DNA of 64,000 nucleotides from NCBI GenBank assembly GCA_965153455.1, contig OZ234498.1, positions 18,972,001 through 19,036,000 of the forward strand. The letters run 5' to 3'. The number at the start of each line of letters is the position of its first letter. Within the stretch, counting starts at the first letter, position 1. Positions 38,688 through 49,363 of this stretch are shown piece by piece. A model generated the notes under the pieces. That model was not told the origin of the DNA. It was given only the letters and a program-made list of their open reading frames with translations, and made no database searches. Source of the DNA: Sphagnum compactum. Its lineage: Eukaryota; Bryophyta; Sphagnopsida; Sphagnales. Position numbers and translations under genes: made by a program.

Positions 38688-39329
38688 TGTTGGGCTACTC
38701 CATCCTCGGTCAAGGACGTTCAACGCTTCCTAGGGTTTGCCAACTTTTATCGTCGGTTTATCAAAGGCTACTCTAAGATCACAACACCGTTAATAACCCT
38801 GACTTGCAAAGACAAGCCCTTCTCGTGGAATCCAACGGCCCAGGCTGCTTTTGATACTCTCAAGATGGCATTCACCTCTGCACCCATCCTGATACATCCT
38901 GATCCTGCCAAGCCATTCATTGTGGAAACGGACGCTTCAGATTTTGCCTTGGGAGCTATTCTATCTCAATTTGGAATAGATGGGTTGCTGCATCCAGTTG
39001 CTTTCTATTCACGGAAGTTAACCAGTGCCGAAATCAACTACCAGGTCTATGATAAGGAACTCCTGGCAATCATCACGGCATTCGAGCAGTGGAGATCGTA
39101 TCTTGCCGGAGCTCAACATCGAGTCCAAGTTCTGACAGATCACAAGAATCTCCTTTATTTCACAACTACTCGGACCTTAAATCGTCGCCAGGCACGCTGG
39201 TCTATCTTCCTAGCTGATTTCGACTTTGAGATTCAGTATCAACCCGGCACCCAGCAAGGGAAAGCTGACGCGCTATCTCGTCGTTCAGAATATGAACTTC
39301 GAGCGGGGGATGAGGCCTACGGCCAGTAG
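38688..39329 (+). pseudogene. pol: Chromovirus RT connection and RNase H
   Basis: Same frame as the RT after the TAG at 38685. It starts with [19 protein letters not shown], the conserved end of the gypsy RT, then RNase [16 protein letters not shown] (first catalytic Asp), [18 protein letters not shown] (catalytic Glu) and [11 protein letters not shown] (Asp). It ends with [19 protein letters not shown] and KADALSRR, the usual junction to integrase. A TAG at 39327-39329 interrupts the linker. RNase H would degrade the RNA strand of the hybrid during replication. Confidence 0.94.
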
Positions 39330-40448
39330 AACCAGACTTTACTCAACCCCGAGCAATTTCGAGTTGCAGCAACAATCAGCACCCTCCCAGATTCAGACCT
39401 TGTCAGGGACATCAAGATGGCAACTGAGGAAGACACCTGGGCTACCAACATCAAGAAGGAACTCCAGGAACGACCAAGGAACCCAAATCGTGATGACTTG
39501 GATCAGTTTGAGCAGCAGGACGGACTTCTCCTTCGAAATAACCTGATTTATGTACCCGAAGGACCTATACGCCTAAAAATCCTGAGAGAATGCCACGACA
39601 ACACCCTGGCGGGTCACTTTGGAATGGCACGGACTCACGAACTAGTGTCAAGGACTTACTGGTGGCCCAAAATGAACAAGATGCTACGAGAGTATGTCAA
39701 GTCTTGTGATACATGTGCTCGATCCAAGGCTCCCAGGCATCGCCCGTTTGGACTCCTATAGCCTCTGTCGATTCCTAGCCGACCTTGGGGATCTATTGCA
39801 ATGGACTTCATCACGGACCTCCCTACTGTCAGAACCAAGAATTCAATACTGGTTGTGGTCGATCGACTCACCAAAATGGCCCATTTCACCCCTTGTTCCA
39901 AGTTAATCACGGCAGAAGAGACAGCTCAGTTAATTCTAGACTGGATCGTCCGACTGCATGGACTCCCCGAGGAAATTATGTCTGACAGAGGTCCTCAGTT
40001 TGCATCCAAGTTCTGGCATCGTCTATTCGAGCTTCTTGGAGTTGACATTCGGCTATTTTCAGCTTTCCACCCTGAGACAGATGGACAAACCGAACGGACA
40101 AACCAGACACTCGAGCAATACCTTCGCTGCATTGTGAACTACCAACAGGACGACTGGCTGGACCTACTATCTCAAGCAGAGTTTGCTTATAATAACACAA
40201 CACATGCATCAACCGAGATCAGTCCATTCTTTGCCAATTACGGTTTTCATCCCAGGTTCAGCCTTGAAATTCCTGGAGACTCCGTAAACCCCTTGGCTGA
40301 AGAAAGGGCCACGAGGCTTGGACAGGTTCAACAGAACCTTATGGCAGAACTCAAGCTAACACAGGAGTGGCAAAAGAAGCAAGCAGACCGCCGACGCAAG
40401 GACCATCCAAACTTCAAGGTTGGAGACAAGGTTTGGCTTCTCAGATGA
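39330..40448 (+). pseudogene. pol: Chromovirus integrase
   Basis: Same frame, interrupted by TAG at 39759-39761. The N-terminal HHCC zinc domain is visible (HDNTLAGHFGMARTHELVSR, later CDTCARSK, about 39,590-39,730). The catalytic core follows with D at 39804 (MDFITDLP), D at 39984 (SDRGPQF) and E at 40092 (DGQTERTN). The last two are separated by 35 residues, giving the D,D(35)E pattern of retroviral-type integrases. The core continues through AEFAYNNTTHASTEISPF, and the frame ends at GDKVWLLR with TGA at 40446. Here the chromodomain part continues in another frame, so one small deletion is likely. Integrase would join the DNA copy to the genome. Confidence 0.94.
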
Positions 40449-40876
40449 ACATTGCTACCACTCGCCCATGTGCCAAGTTGGATTACAAGCGCCTCGGACC
40501 TTTCAAAATCGCCAAATTGGTTGGTCTAGTGGCTTGCCAGTTGGAGCTTCCACCCCAGTTCAAAATCCACAATGTTTTCCATGTTTCCCTGCTTGAGCCC
40601 TATCATGAAAACCCGATCCCAGAACGTCATCAAGAACCCCCAGCTCTAGTCGAAATTGAAGGTCAAGAAGAGTTTGAAGTTCAGGAGGTCTTGGACTCCA
40701 AGAAGATTCGTGGAAAGCTCCTGTACCTTGTCTTTTGGCAAGGTTATCCTCCTTCTGAAGCTACTTGGGAGCCTGTTGGAAACCTAGTTCATGCCCAAGA
40801 CTTAGTTAATCGGTTTCACCAACGATATCTTAACAAACCGGCTCCATCTAGAAGATGTCGCTTGAGGAGAGGATAA
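40445..40876 (+). pseudogene. pol: Integrase C-terminus with chromodomain
   Basis: This frame (-1 relative to the integrase core) begins right at the break. It contains the GPFKIAKL...VFHVSLLEPY segment that ends gypsy integrases, then a chromodomain at about 40,670-40,840 (VQEVLDSKKIRGKLLYLVFW, then GYPPSEATWEPVGNL). The aromatic residues of the chromodomain fold (Y, F-W, W) are retained. The domain is known to bind histone marks and steer chromoviruses to heterochromatin. The stop TAA at 40874-40876 touches the right LTR. Confidence 0.93.
40864..40873 (+). other. Polypurine tract
   Basis: GAGGAGAGGA lies three bases before the right LTR and overlaps the end of the pol frame. It is the likely primer site for plus-strand synthesis. 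Confidence 0.75.
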
Positions 40877-41098
40877 TGTCATGGCCTAGGATATTTTGGG
40901 ATACTTTTGGCAATGTCATGGCCTAGGATATTTTGGGATACTTTTGGCAATGTCATGGCCTAGGATATTTTGGGATACTTTTGGCAATGTCATGGCCTAG
41001 GATATTTTGGGATACTTTTGGCAATGTCATGGCCTAGGATATTTTGGGATATTTTTGGCAATGTCATGGCCTAGGATATTTTGGGACTAGTATGGCTC
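40877..41098 (+). repeat. Six-copy 37-bp tandem repeat in the 3' LTR
   Basis: Units start at 40877, 40914, 40951, 40988, 41025 and 41062 (the last one partial). They are near-identical, starting TGTCATGGCCTAGG and containing GATACTTTTGGCAA. The left LTR has only two. Confidence 0.95.
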
Positions 41099-41217
41099 AG
41101 GGTTATAAAAGGAAATAGTCTGGGGAACAACCATTCAGCAGATCAACACCAGTTGATGGGTCAATAAAGCTTGTCTTGTCTTGTAATTCTCCACTTGTTC
41201 GTAGTCGGTCCATAACA
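40877..41217 (+). repeat. 3' LTR (341 bp)
   Basis: Same ends as the left LTR. Longer by exactly 148 bp, equal to four extra 37-bp units. Single-copy parts differ at six positions. TATA at 41104-41110 and AATAAA at 41163-41168. The duplicated target ATGGG follows at 41218-41222. Confidence 0.93.
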
Positions 41218-41306
41218 ATGGGTTTGATTCACACCAAAAATTTTAAAAATGAAAATTCAGCATGTTTTCAATCATGTTTTATTAATCATGAAAGTCACGT
41301 TTTGAC

Positions 41307-41308
<2 letters not shown>

Positions 41309-41355
<47 letters not shown>
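41309..41355. repeat. Microsatellite (TA)n
   Basis: About 23 TA units ending exactly where duplicated copy A begins. Confidence 0.95.
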
Positions 41356-41358
<3 letters not shown>

Positions 41359-41477
41359 CAACCTCAATTTGCCAATTTGTTTAAAGTTCATCCTTGCTTG
41401 GCCTGATGCAAATGCCCTTATTTGAATATTATAACAAGTTTTAAGCAAGTGGGGGAGTTTGAGAAGCTAGTGGGTTT

Positions 41478-42253
41478 GTAACTTTATGTAATTAAACTAT
41501 TACTTATGTAATTATTTAACATGCAAGTTTGGTGATTTACTTGTTAATAAGATTTCATAGTTTAATTATGATTTGGTCATAGTGCTTGACTTTCACATGA
41601 AAATTTATGTGGAAAGTCATGTGATAAGTCTTTGACACATTAAGGTGCATTGATTTTCACATGATAATTTATGTGGAAAGTCATGTAATAAATTTTTGAC
41701 ATGTTAAGGTGCATTGATTTTCACATAATAATTTATGTGAAAAGTCATGTAATAAGTTTTTGACACATTAAGGTGCATTGACTTTCACATGATAATTTAT
41801 ATGAAAGTCATATGAAAAGTTTTTGACACATTAAGGTGCATTGACTTTCACATGATAATTTATGTGAAAGTCTTTGTCATTTTATTATGCATGTGAAATC
41901 ACATGGGGAGCCATTTGATGTGTATATTATAGGAATTTTAAAATTTAATTTCCTTTTGGTTTTATATATAAGTGAATGTTTCTAACATTTTGAAACACCT
42001 TCACTTGATATAAATAAGTTATTGTATGAATGTAAAGTTTCATGGAATAGAATTGTGAAAAAAATCGAGATTTTAGTTTTGAAAGGTTTTGGTGTAGTTT
42101 ATGTGACGTCCATGGTGGGAGAATGGTGTGACATACTAATTATACATAGGCAATAAAAAAATGAAAAAATATTTATGCAAATAAGAACATAAATTTCCAT
42201 AGTTATGTAAGAAACATACATGGTTTTGATTTAAAACCCGCTTGTGACTTATA
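41478..42253. mobile_element. 776-bp insertion present only in copy A
   Basis: Copy B lacks this segment: there the flanks read GCTAGTTGGTTCTTGTGTGC. In copy A the insert is flanked by GGTTT on both sides (41473-41477 and 42254-42258), a possible 5-bp target duplication. The interior is AT-rich and non-coding and has a TATATATAAG word. A solo LTR of some other element would fit the size and the duplication, but the ends (GTAACT...CTTATA) are not the usual TG...CA. Confidence 0.55.
41583..41880. repeat. Five-copy 64-bp tandem repeat
   Basis: Units start at about 41583, 41647, 41711, 41775 and 41838. Each holds GCATTGATTTTCACATGATAA (or a close variant) and AAGTCATGTAATAAG. It lies within the 776-bp insertion. 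Confidence 0.85.
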
Positions 42254-45200
42254 GGTTTTGGTCTGCGTAGCTACATTTTGAAATTTTAGTATATAACACC
42301 TTTGCTATGTAGGTCATGAAACCCAATTTTCAAAACATGCAAATATGAAACCTATGCACATGAAAACTTATGGCAGACAATTTAATTGGTATAATTTTAG
42401 TTCATAATCTGTCATTTATCGCATGATTGCACACCTCATTGCATAGCAAAAGCCTACTAGCACACTTTGTGATACACATCAAGACCTTACCATTGCACAC
42501 CTCATAATCAAGATTATTATTTTATTTACAAGGACTCAATAGTTTTTGTGCAAAGATAGGAAACCTTAACATGCCACAATAGGGTTTTTGTGTGCAAAAC
42601 TGGTTGGTGCCTTTGGGGACCTGGAGTGGAGGTAGGTTTTTGTCATGATCTTTTTTAATTTTATGTTCCTCTTTTTTGGGAAAGTGCAGAGTGGAAGGCG
42701 GTAGTTTTTTTTTTCTTGTGATTCCCTACTATTGAACACAACTTGTCATTTTTAGACTCAAGGAACTCAACATTCTGTTTTTTTTTGGCCGAAAATAAAA
42801 GGGTCTGCAAACAGCCAAAGGGAATTTTTTTGAAAAATCTAGCAAGTCTTCTAGGAAAGAAGTTTTGGTTCACCGAATTTAGAGAATGGATCCTATTTTT
42901 GTCCCAAAACATTCGGTAGTCGGATTCCTATTTTTGTTTCCACTTTGCATCTTTCATCTCTAGACAAATTTGGCTAAGTCTGTTGATGGACGATTGCCAA
43001 TCCACCTACTTCAGAAACTTAAGAAAAAACCTTGCTTTTAGGTTTGAAATTTTAGACCTAAAATGGGAAGTTTAAATGACAAATTTAGATGACAAATTCC
43101 AAATCATAAAGGGATATCTTTTTCAGCTTGTAAAATCAAGGGGTTAAACTAATTTCCTTATTCTGGGTCAATCTCATTGAAAATACATATTCTTAGGCAT
43201 AAGAATTGCAAAGCATTTGCCCCCCTCTTTAACCCCAATTACACCTCTTTTGCCAACACATTTTTTGAGCTATTTTATTCCTCGTGTGCAAGGAATAGAT
43301 TTAGTATTTAGTTTATTCTTTTAGTTTATGCCCTTTATCATGTCTGTCAGAATGCAGCTTCAGAGGCAGAGCCAATTAAGTGTGTAGTGTATTTCACAGT
43401 AGAGAGTCTACCACGATCGTCGGTAGGTGTGTGAGGTGGCCTTTTCTTTTTACTGGGGAAGTTTCGCCAAAAAGAGAAATTATAAAATAAAAAATGCAAA
43501 TTCATGTGTTTTAACTTTTGGAGGTTTTGAATCGGCAAAAGTGAGAATTTTTTTTTGTAAAAAATCGCCAGATTCCTATATTTGGTTTTCAGTGTTTAAC
43601 CAAGTATGTAGAAGGGTGATTAAAAGATTTACAGCTTATATCTGGTTTCTAGCCAGATTTGGCTAAATCTTCCTAGGGATCATCGCCATTTTTTTTACAT
43701 CTTCCTATGGATGATCGCCATTCTGGCTCCAAAAGAAATTTCTTGAGAAAAAGACTGGTGTAAGTGGGTACTGGGAACTATTCTGACATTCTGTTCATTC
43801 AGTGTGCTGGCATTGAAAAATTAGGCCATTTCTGTCGGAGTCTTCTTTAAGAAGCGTAATAAGTTACTTCCTTTTTCTCTGACAAACAAAGCATGGCAAA
43901 CCCGCTGGCCCTGCCGATAGACGAGATGTTGTACATGTACCTACTATGTCCACACTCTGAACACCAAAAAAGTCCGTTCCAATCTAAACAGTCTAAACAC
44001 TTTCACCAATGAAGCCAGTTCACCTAATCTGAAACTGGTTCTAATAAACCGGTTCATCGAATCTGAAACGGTTTCTTATAAAGTAAAACTTTCAAAAGTT
44101 GATGAAATGCCATAGTCTCTGTCCGTTTGCGGCCAGTGACCGACAAAACAATTGTACCAGTGCAGCCTAGCTGAATTATGGCGTCAACTAGTGCTGGCAG
44201 GTTCTCTGATTTTGCGTGTTAAGTGTTAAAACCGGAGGTTAAGGGTAAGATTGAAAAACTAGGCCATTTCTGACTCTTCCTTAACAAGCTTACGTCCTTC
44301 AACTGACAAACAAAGTAAATGTACCACTGCATGTTTCCTGAAATACGGTGTCAACCAGTGTCCATAGGTTCTTAGGTTGTAAGTGTGAAAATCGAAGGTT
44401 AAGGGTAAAGTTCTTGTGACCCAGACCCAAATCGGCTCCCTTTTGATGAAATCTGGAGATAGGATCATACTGTGCATGGAACTAGTCTTTTGCTAGAATC
44501 AAAACTCGAAATTCGAATCCTGAGGATCATAGCCAGTTTTTCTACATCTCTCTATCGACTATTGCCACTTTGGCTCCAACAGAAAATTCTTAGAAAAAGG
44601 GGCTGGTGACGAGGTATGGATAGGTCCTGGGTGGCAGGCTCACAATTTATGAATAAGGTTGTCAGTGCTGCACATGGTAGACTTCACCCAATGTGAAATT
44701 ATTTGAAGTGTGACCAGCAATTGAACTAACACTCATAACTTACACACAATAATCTCCTACCGATTTGTTTGCAGAATTTGTACTTGAGAGTCTTCATCAA
44801 TGTGCTACATAATTTCTTGCAAAAAATCGGTACACTCCAGAGGCAGTAACATTAGACGTGCCCACTGCCCATGGTTGTAAATGCAGTCAGTACAAGAGGA
44901 CTGTTGTAATGTTTTTTTCTCCTGTTTGCCCTTTGCCCCCATGTTCTTTACCTTGTCATTGCCTTTTGGGAACCTGGAGTGGAGGTAGGCTTTTGTCAAA
45001 AAGAAAAACACAATTCCCTCCCACTGAGTAGGAGGGAAATTATGTTTTGTAAAGCCTTGACTAGCTAGTGTGAAAAACAGAGGCCATGTCTTTATGGTTC
45101 CATGTATATACTTTTTGGGCATGTTACATGTGCTACTAGGGGGTGTGTAACATGGGAGGTTCTGGGTGCAAAACAAATTATCTGGGTATTAGAAAAGCTG

Positions 45201-45803
45201 AATGAGGCAAAAGGTAGATCGGGAAAAAAAGGTTGCATGAGTACTCTTCAGTTAATGCTCCATATATAATGTTAGGTTGCGAAAGTTGGAGACCTTTATA
45301 AAAGTGGTCAGGTGACAAAACGGCTTTAACAATTGCTCATGCTTCAGCTTAAAAAACTTTGTATTATATACCTTACTTAGTGTGGGCAATAAATTGCATA
45401 TTATGGGTTGAAGTTGTTCCATTCCATAATGTTATGTTCAGGTTCTCAAGCTTTTGAATGGCCCTTTCCTGGTTTCTCATGATGCATAATCCCTCCATCT
45501 TCTGTTTTCTTGTGTACATAATCTCAATAGAGAACACGGCATCACAAATGTGCTGGCCCTGCCAATAGGTAAGACGCAGTACATCTACGTACTGTGTCCA
45601 CACTCTGAACACCAAAAAATCCATTCCAATCTAAGCAGTCTAAACACTTTCACCAAAAAAACCAGTTCAACTAATATGAAATCGGTTCTAATAAGGTAAA
45701 ACTTCCAAAAGTCGGACCAAATGGGCTGGTCCCTGTCCCTGTGGGGGCAGGGCCCAACAAATATGGGTTTTTGGACATGAATGTTGAAATCCCTAGCAAT
45801 GCT

Positions 45804-46320
45804 GATGACAATGCCTGATGTTTGTGGTGGGTATGGGTGCATTAAGGGGGCATCTGAATGTTTCAATGGTCAATAATTGGAAGTACCTAATTACGTAGGT
45901 TGAAGGTTTCCCACAAAACCAAAATAGTGTCATGTTGTAAATCATTGTACCTCCTTTTATTATGCATTTAAAAATTTAGCTTCACATGTGTGGTTGTTGC
46001 TCATATTATTACATGGATAGTTAAAGGTTATATTAATGTATGTTTTTGTGATTAATTTTTTGGAACATAATACATTGTTGTCTCCAGAGATCTATCCATG
46101 ATTTCCTCACATCTTTTGTTGTTGTGCACATGTGTGATCATGAACTTTTATGTAGGAAAAACAACTTTGAAGAACACCTTAATTCATTGCATTGCTGATT
46201 GGAGCAGATTTCAGAAACTTTTTGTCATCCCAAGCAAAGACTTTTTCTCAAAACTAATGGATGGACATCCACAACACAATGCAGATGTGGCAATGAAATA
46301 TCTGAGCTGAAAGGATCTCT
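45804..46320. other. Spacer between copies A and B
   Basis: About 515 bp with no match to the repeat family. The plus frame at 46098-46310 shows no domain. Confidence 0.6.
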
Positions 46321-48670
46321 GATCAACCTCAATTTGCCAATTTGCTTAAGGTTCATCCTTGCTTGGCCTGATGCGGATGCCCCTACTTGAATATTATAAC
46401 AAGTTTTAAGCAAGTGGGGGAGTTTGGGAAGCTAGTTGGTTCTTGTGTGCATAGCTACATTTTGAATTTAGTACATGGCACACTTGCTATGTGGGTCACC
46501 AAAACCCAATTTTCAAAACATGCAAATATGAAACCTATGCACATGAAAACTTATGGCAGACAATTTAATTGGTATAATTTTAGTTCATAATCTGTCATTT
46601 ATCGCATGATTGCACACCTCATTGCACAGCAAAAGCCTACTAGCACACTTTGTGATACACATCAAGACCTTACCATTGCACACCTCATAATCAAGATTAT
46701 TATTTTATTTACAAGGACTCAATAGTTTTTGTGCAAAGATAGGAAACCTTAACATGCCACAATAGGGTTTTTGTGTGCAAAACTGGTCGGTGCCTTTGGG
46801 GACCTGGAGTGGAGGTAGGTTTTTGTCACGATCTTTTTTAATTTTATGTTCCTCTTTTTTGGGAAAGTGCAGAGTGAAAGGCGGTAGTTTTTTTTTTCTT
46901 GTGATTCCCTACTATTGAACACAACTTGTCATTTTTAGACTCAAGGAACTCAACATTCTGTTTTTTTTGGCCGAAAATAAAAGGGTCTGCAAACAGCCAA
47001 AGGGAATTTTGAAAAATCTAGCAAGTCTTCTAGGAAAGAAGTTTTGGGTTCACCAAATTTAGAGAATGGATCCTATTTTTGTCCCAAAACATTGGGTAGT
47101 CAGATTCCTATTTTTGTTTCCACTTTGCATCTTTCATATCTAGACAAATTTGGCTAAGTCTGTTGATGGACGATTGCCAATCCACCTACTTCAGAAACTT
47201 AAGAAAAAACCTTGCTTTTAGGTTTGAAATTTTAGACCTAAAATGGGAAGTTTAAATGACAAATTTAGATGACAAATTCCAAATCATAAAGGGATATCTT
47301 TTTCAGCTTGTAAAATCAAGGGGTTAAACTAATTTCCTTATTCTGGGTCAATCTCATTGAAAATACATATTCTTAGGCATAAGAATTGCAAAGCATTTGC
47401 CCCCCTCTTTAACCCCAATTACACATCTTTTGCCAACTCATTTTTTGAGCTATTTTATTCCTCGTGTGCAAGGAATAGATTTAGTATTTAGTTTATTCTT
47501 TTAGTTTATGCCCTTTATCATGTCTGTCAGAATGCAGCTTCAGAGGCAGAGCCAATTAAGTGTGTAGTGTATTTCACAGTAGAGAGTCTACCACGATCGT
47601 CGGTAGGTGTGTGAGGTGGCCTTTTCTTTTTACTGGGGAAGTTTCGCCAAAAAGAGAAATTATAAAATAAAAAATGCAAATTCATGTGTCTTAACTTTTG
47701 GAGGTTTTGAATCGGCAAAAGTGAGAATTTTTTTTTGTAAAAGATCGCCAGATTCCTATATTTGGTTTTCAGTGTTTAACCAAGTATGTAGAAGGGTGAT
47801 TAAAAGATTTACAGCTTATATCTGGTTTCTAGCCAGATTTGGCTAAATTTTCCTAGGGATCATCGCCATTTTTTTTACATCTTCCTATGGATGATCGCCA
47901 TTCTGGCTCCAAAAGAAATTTCTTGAGAAAAAGACTGGTGTAAGTGGGTACTGGGAACTATTCTGACATTCTGTTCATTCAGTGTGCTGGCATTGAAAAA
48001 TTAGGCCATTTCTGTCGGAGTCTTCTTTAAGAAGCGTAATAAGTTACTTCCTTTTTCTCTGACAAACGTAATAAGTTAATTCCTTTTTCTCTGACAAACA
48101 AAGCATGGCAAACCCGCTGGCCCTGCCAATAGATGAGATGTTGTACATGTACTTACTGTGTCCACACTCCGAACACCAAAAGTGTCCGTTCCGATCTAAA
48201 CAGTTTAAACACTTTCACCAATGAAACGGGTTCACCAAATCTGAAACTGGTTCTAATAAATCGGTTCACCGAATCTGAAACTGGTTCTAATCTACTATAT
48301 TAATTCATTACGTCTGTGCGTGCGTCTATCTGACACGACAATTCTGCTGCAATTCTATGGCAGAACCGGCCTCTGCATTTTCTATGGCAGAACCGGGCAA
48401 TGCATTTTCTATGACAGGGCTTGGTAACGGGGCGGGGGGGGCCAACACGGGGCGGGAAGTTAATTATATATAACAGGGGAAGGGGGGGGGATCAACGGGT
48501 TAAAGAATCGGAGTGGAAAATGCGAAGGACGGGGGGGGGGTCGACGAGGTAAAGAACTGGAGTGGGCAATGGGAAGGACCGGGCGGGGGGGAGCCCGACG
48601 GGTGCATTATGCACCGAGTTCACACTAGTAAAAAGTAAAACTTCCAAAAGTTGATCCAATGCGATAGTCC
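46321..48670 (+). repeat. Repeat family copy B (left part of second copy)
   Basis: Collinear with copy A from GATCAACC onward, without the 776-bp insertion and with very few substitutions. A 30-bp local duplication lies near 48,061-48,090 (GACAAACGTAATAAG). It contains the Helitron at 48,291-48,628 and is cut at 48,670 by the large TIR element, after which it resumes at 57,079. Confidence 0.85.
48291..48628 (+). mobile_element. Non-autonomous Helitron (338 bp)
   Basis: Starts TCTACTATATTAATTC, a typical plant Helitron left end, and finishes with CTAG at 48625-48628. A GGTGCA-TTA-TGCACC hairpin (48601-48615) lies nine bases before it, as Helitrons require for their right end. The element sits between A and T without target duplication. 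Empty sites are visible in related copies: GGTTCTAATAAGGTAAAAC at about 45,685 and 58,595, against GGTTCTAA and TAAAAAGTAAAAC on either side of the insert. The interior is non-coding and G-rich (several runs of 7-10 G) and has short internal repeats. It would move only with Rep and helicase supplied from elsewhere. Confidence 0.9.
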
Positions 48671-48707
48671 GGCTGGAGTGAACCAGCAGCCACCTATGCA
48701 CCAGTTG
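48671..48707 (+). repeat. Left terminal inverted repeat
   Basis: Begins GGCTGGAGTGAACC. It pairs with 57042-57078 at 34 of 37 positions. Confidence 0.85.
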
Positions 48708-48805
48708 CGGATGAGCCCGTTGAAGCCGTTTTGCGAATGAACAAAAATCCCATCCTCCCTGCCCGCATGTATTTTTTTTTTCCACCTCTTCTCTGCCCCA
48801 AAATT

Positions 48806-48925
48806 TTCCCCCCTCGTACCTACCACCTACCTCCCCCCTCGTACCTACCATCTACCTCCCCCCTCCTACCTACCACCCACTACCTACCTCCCCCCTCCTA
48901 CCTACCACCTACCACCCCCTCCCAC
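48806..48925. repeat. C/T-rich tandem repeat
   Basis: Four to five units of about 26-30 bp made of CCTACCACCTACC and CTCCCCCCTC. It lies directly upstream of the putative first exon of the element's gene and could belong to its promoter. On the other strand it is purine-rich. Confidence 0.75.
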
Positions 48926-48939
48926 CCTTACTCCATCGC

Positions 48940-49109
48940 CAGAGCTCCAAAGCTGTCGAGCGGGAGCGAGCCTGGAGCTGGAGCTGTGGCCGGAGCTGGA
49001 GCGTGCCTTGAGCAAGAGCTGTGGCTAGAGCTGGAGCGTGCCTTGAGCTGGAGCTGTTGGAGCAGGGGAGCTGTGGCTGGAGCTCAAGCAGGACCCACGT
49101 GGGACCCAG
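48940..49109 (+). other. Putative first (mostly untranslated) exon with GAGCTGGAGC repeats
   Basis: GC-rich sequence with about three imperfect 36-40-bp units (GAGCTGGAGCGTGCCTTGAG). It ends in a perfect splice donor (GACCCAG then GTAAGC) at 49109/49110. The best matching acceptor before the coding start is TTTCTTTAG at 50122. I infer that this is the 5' exon of the gene at 50138-51625; an RNA read across the junction would be needed to show it. Confidence 0.4.
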
Positions 49110-49196
49110 GTAAGCATCCTTTCCTTTGTCTTATTTGTTAGTTTTGTTTCTTCTTCTTTGTGTTGCAAGAAAAAACAAGAAAAAAAAGGGTTGAGG

Positions 49197-49220
49197 GTTT
49201 AAACCCTAAACCCTAAACCC
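49197..49220. repeat. Telomere-type CCCTAAA repeats
   Basis: Three units of CCCTAAA in a row, followed by a T-run. Interstitial telomere-like (telobox) motif. Confidence 0.8.
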
Positions 49221-49363
49221 TTTTTTTTTTCTCTTGTGTAGTTGCGCTGCAGCAGTCTTCTTCCTCTTAAGGAGCTCCGCTGCAGCGCAGCACAGCGAAG
49301 AATGCGACGACAGCCTTCTTCGTGGCCTATTGAAGTTTTTTGTCTAGCGCAAGAAGGCGCAAA

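Larger units (their letters stand above)
34991..41217 (+). mobile_element. Ty3/gypsy chromovirus, complete but broken
   Basis: The element has two LTRs that start TGTCATGGCC and end CATAACA, and a 5-bp target duplication ATGGG at 34986-34990 and 41218-41222. It has a leader with tandem repeats, gag with a CCHC knuckle, then protease, reverse transcriptase, RNase H, integrase and chromodomain in the Ty3/gypsy order, plus a purine tract next to the right LTR. Total length is 6,227 bp. The chromodomain places it among chromoviruses, which use it to choose chromatin targets. I cannot name the lineage (short LTRs fit several, including Reina-like and Tcn1-like groups). The two LTRs differ at six positions over the 156 shared single-copy bases, so insertion was moderately recent. 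Several stops and two frame changes mean it cannot make its polyprotein. Confidence 0.95.
41356..45803 (+). repeat. Non-coding repeat family, copy A (about 4.4 kb)
   Basis: Copy A is the reference copy. Its start (GATCAACCTCAATTTGCC) matches 46,321; 42,262-44,107 matches 46,449-48,670 nearly base for base; and 44,110-45,803 matches 57,079-58,714. It contains no frame above about 125 codons. Internally it repeats itself: GGACCTGGAGTGGAGGTAGG occurs near 42,616 and 44,970, and the CTGGCCCTGCC...TGTCCACACTCTGAACACC block occurs near 43,907 and 45,555. The family is therefore built from two diverged halves. I see no terminal repeats of its own and no target duplication, so its class is unknown. 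Confidence 0.8.

Noticed and set aside
40877-41098. CRISPR-like array of 37-bp direct repeats
   Set aside because: The units are head to tail without spacers and belong to the LTR of a chromovirus; the genome is a plant's.
41356-48290. Copies A and B as the two LTRs of one giant retrotransposon
   Set aside because: The ends are not TG...CA, the spacer of about 515 bp has no coding capacity, and the homologous segments contain no promoter or polyadenylation layout.
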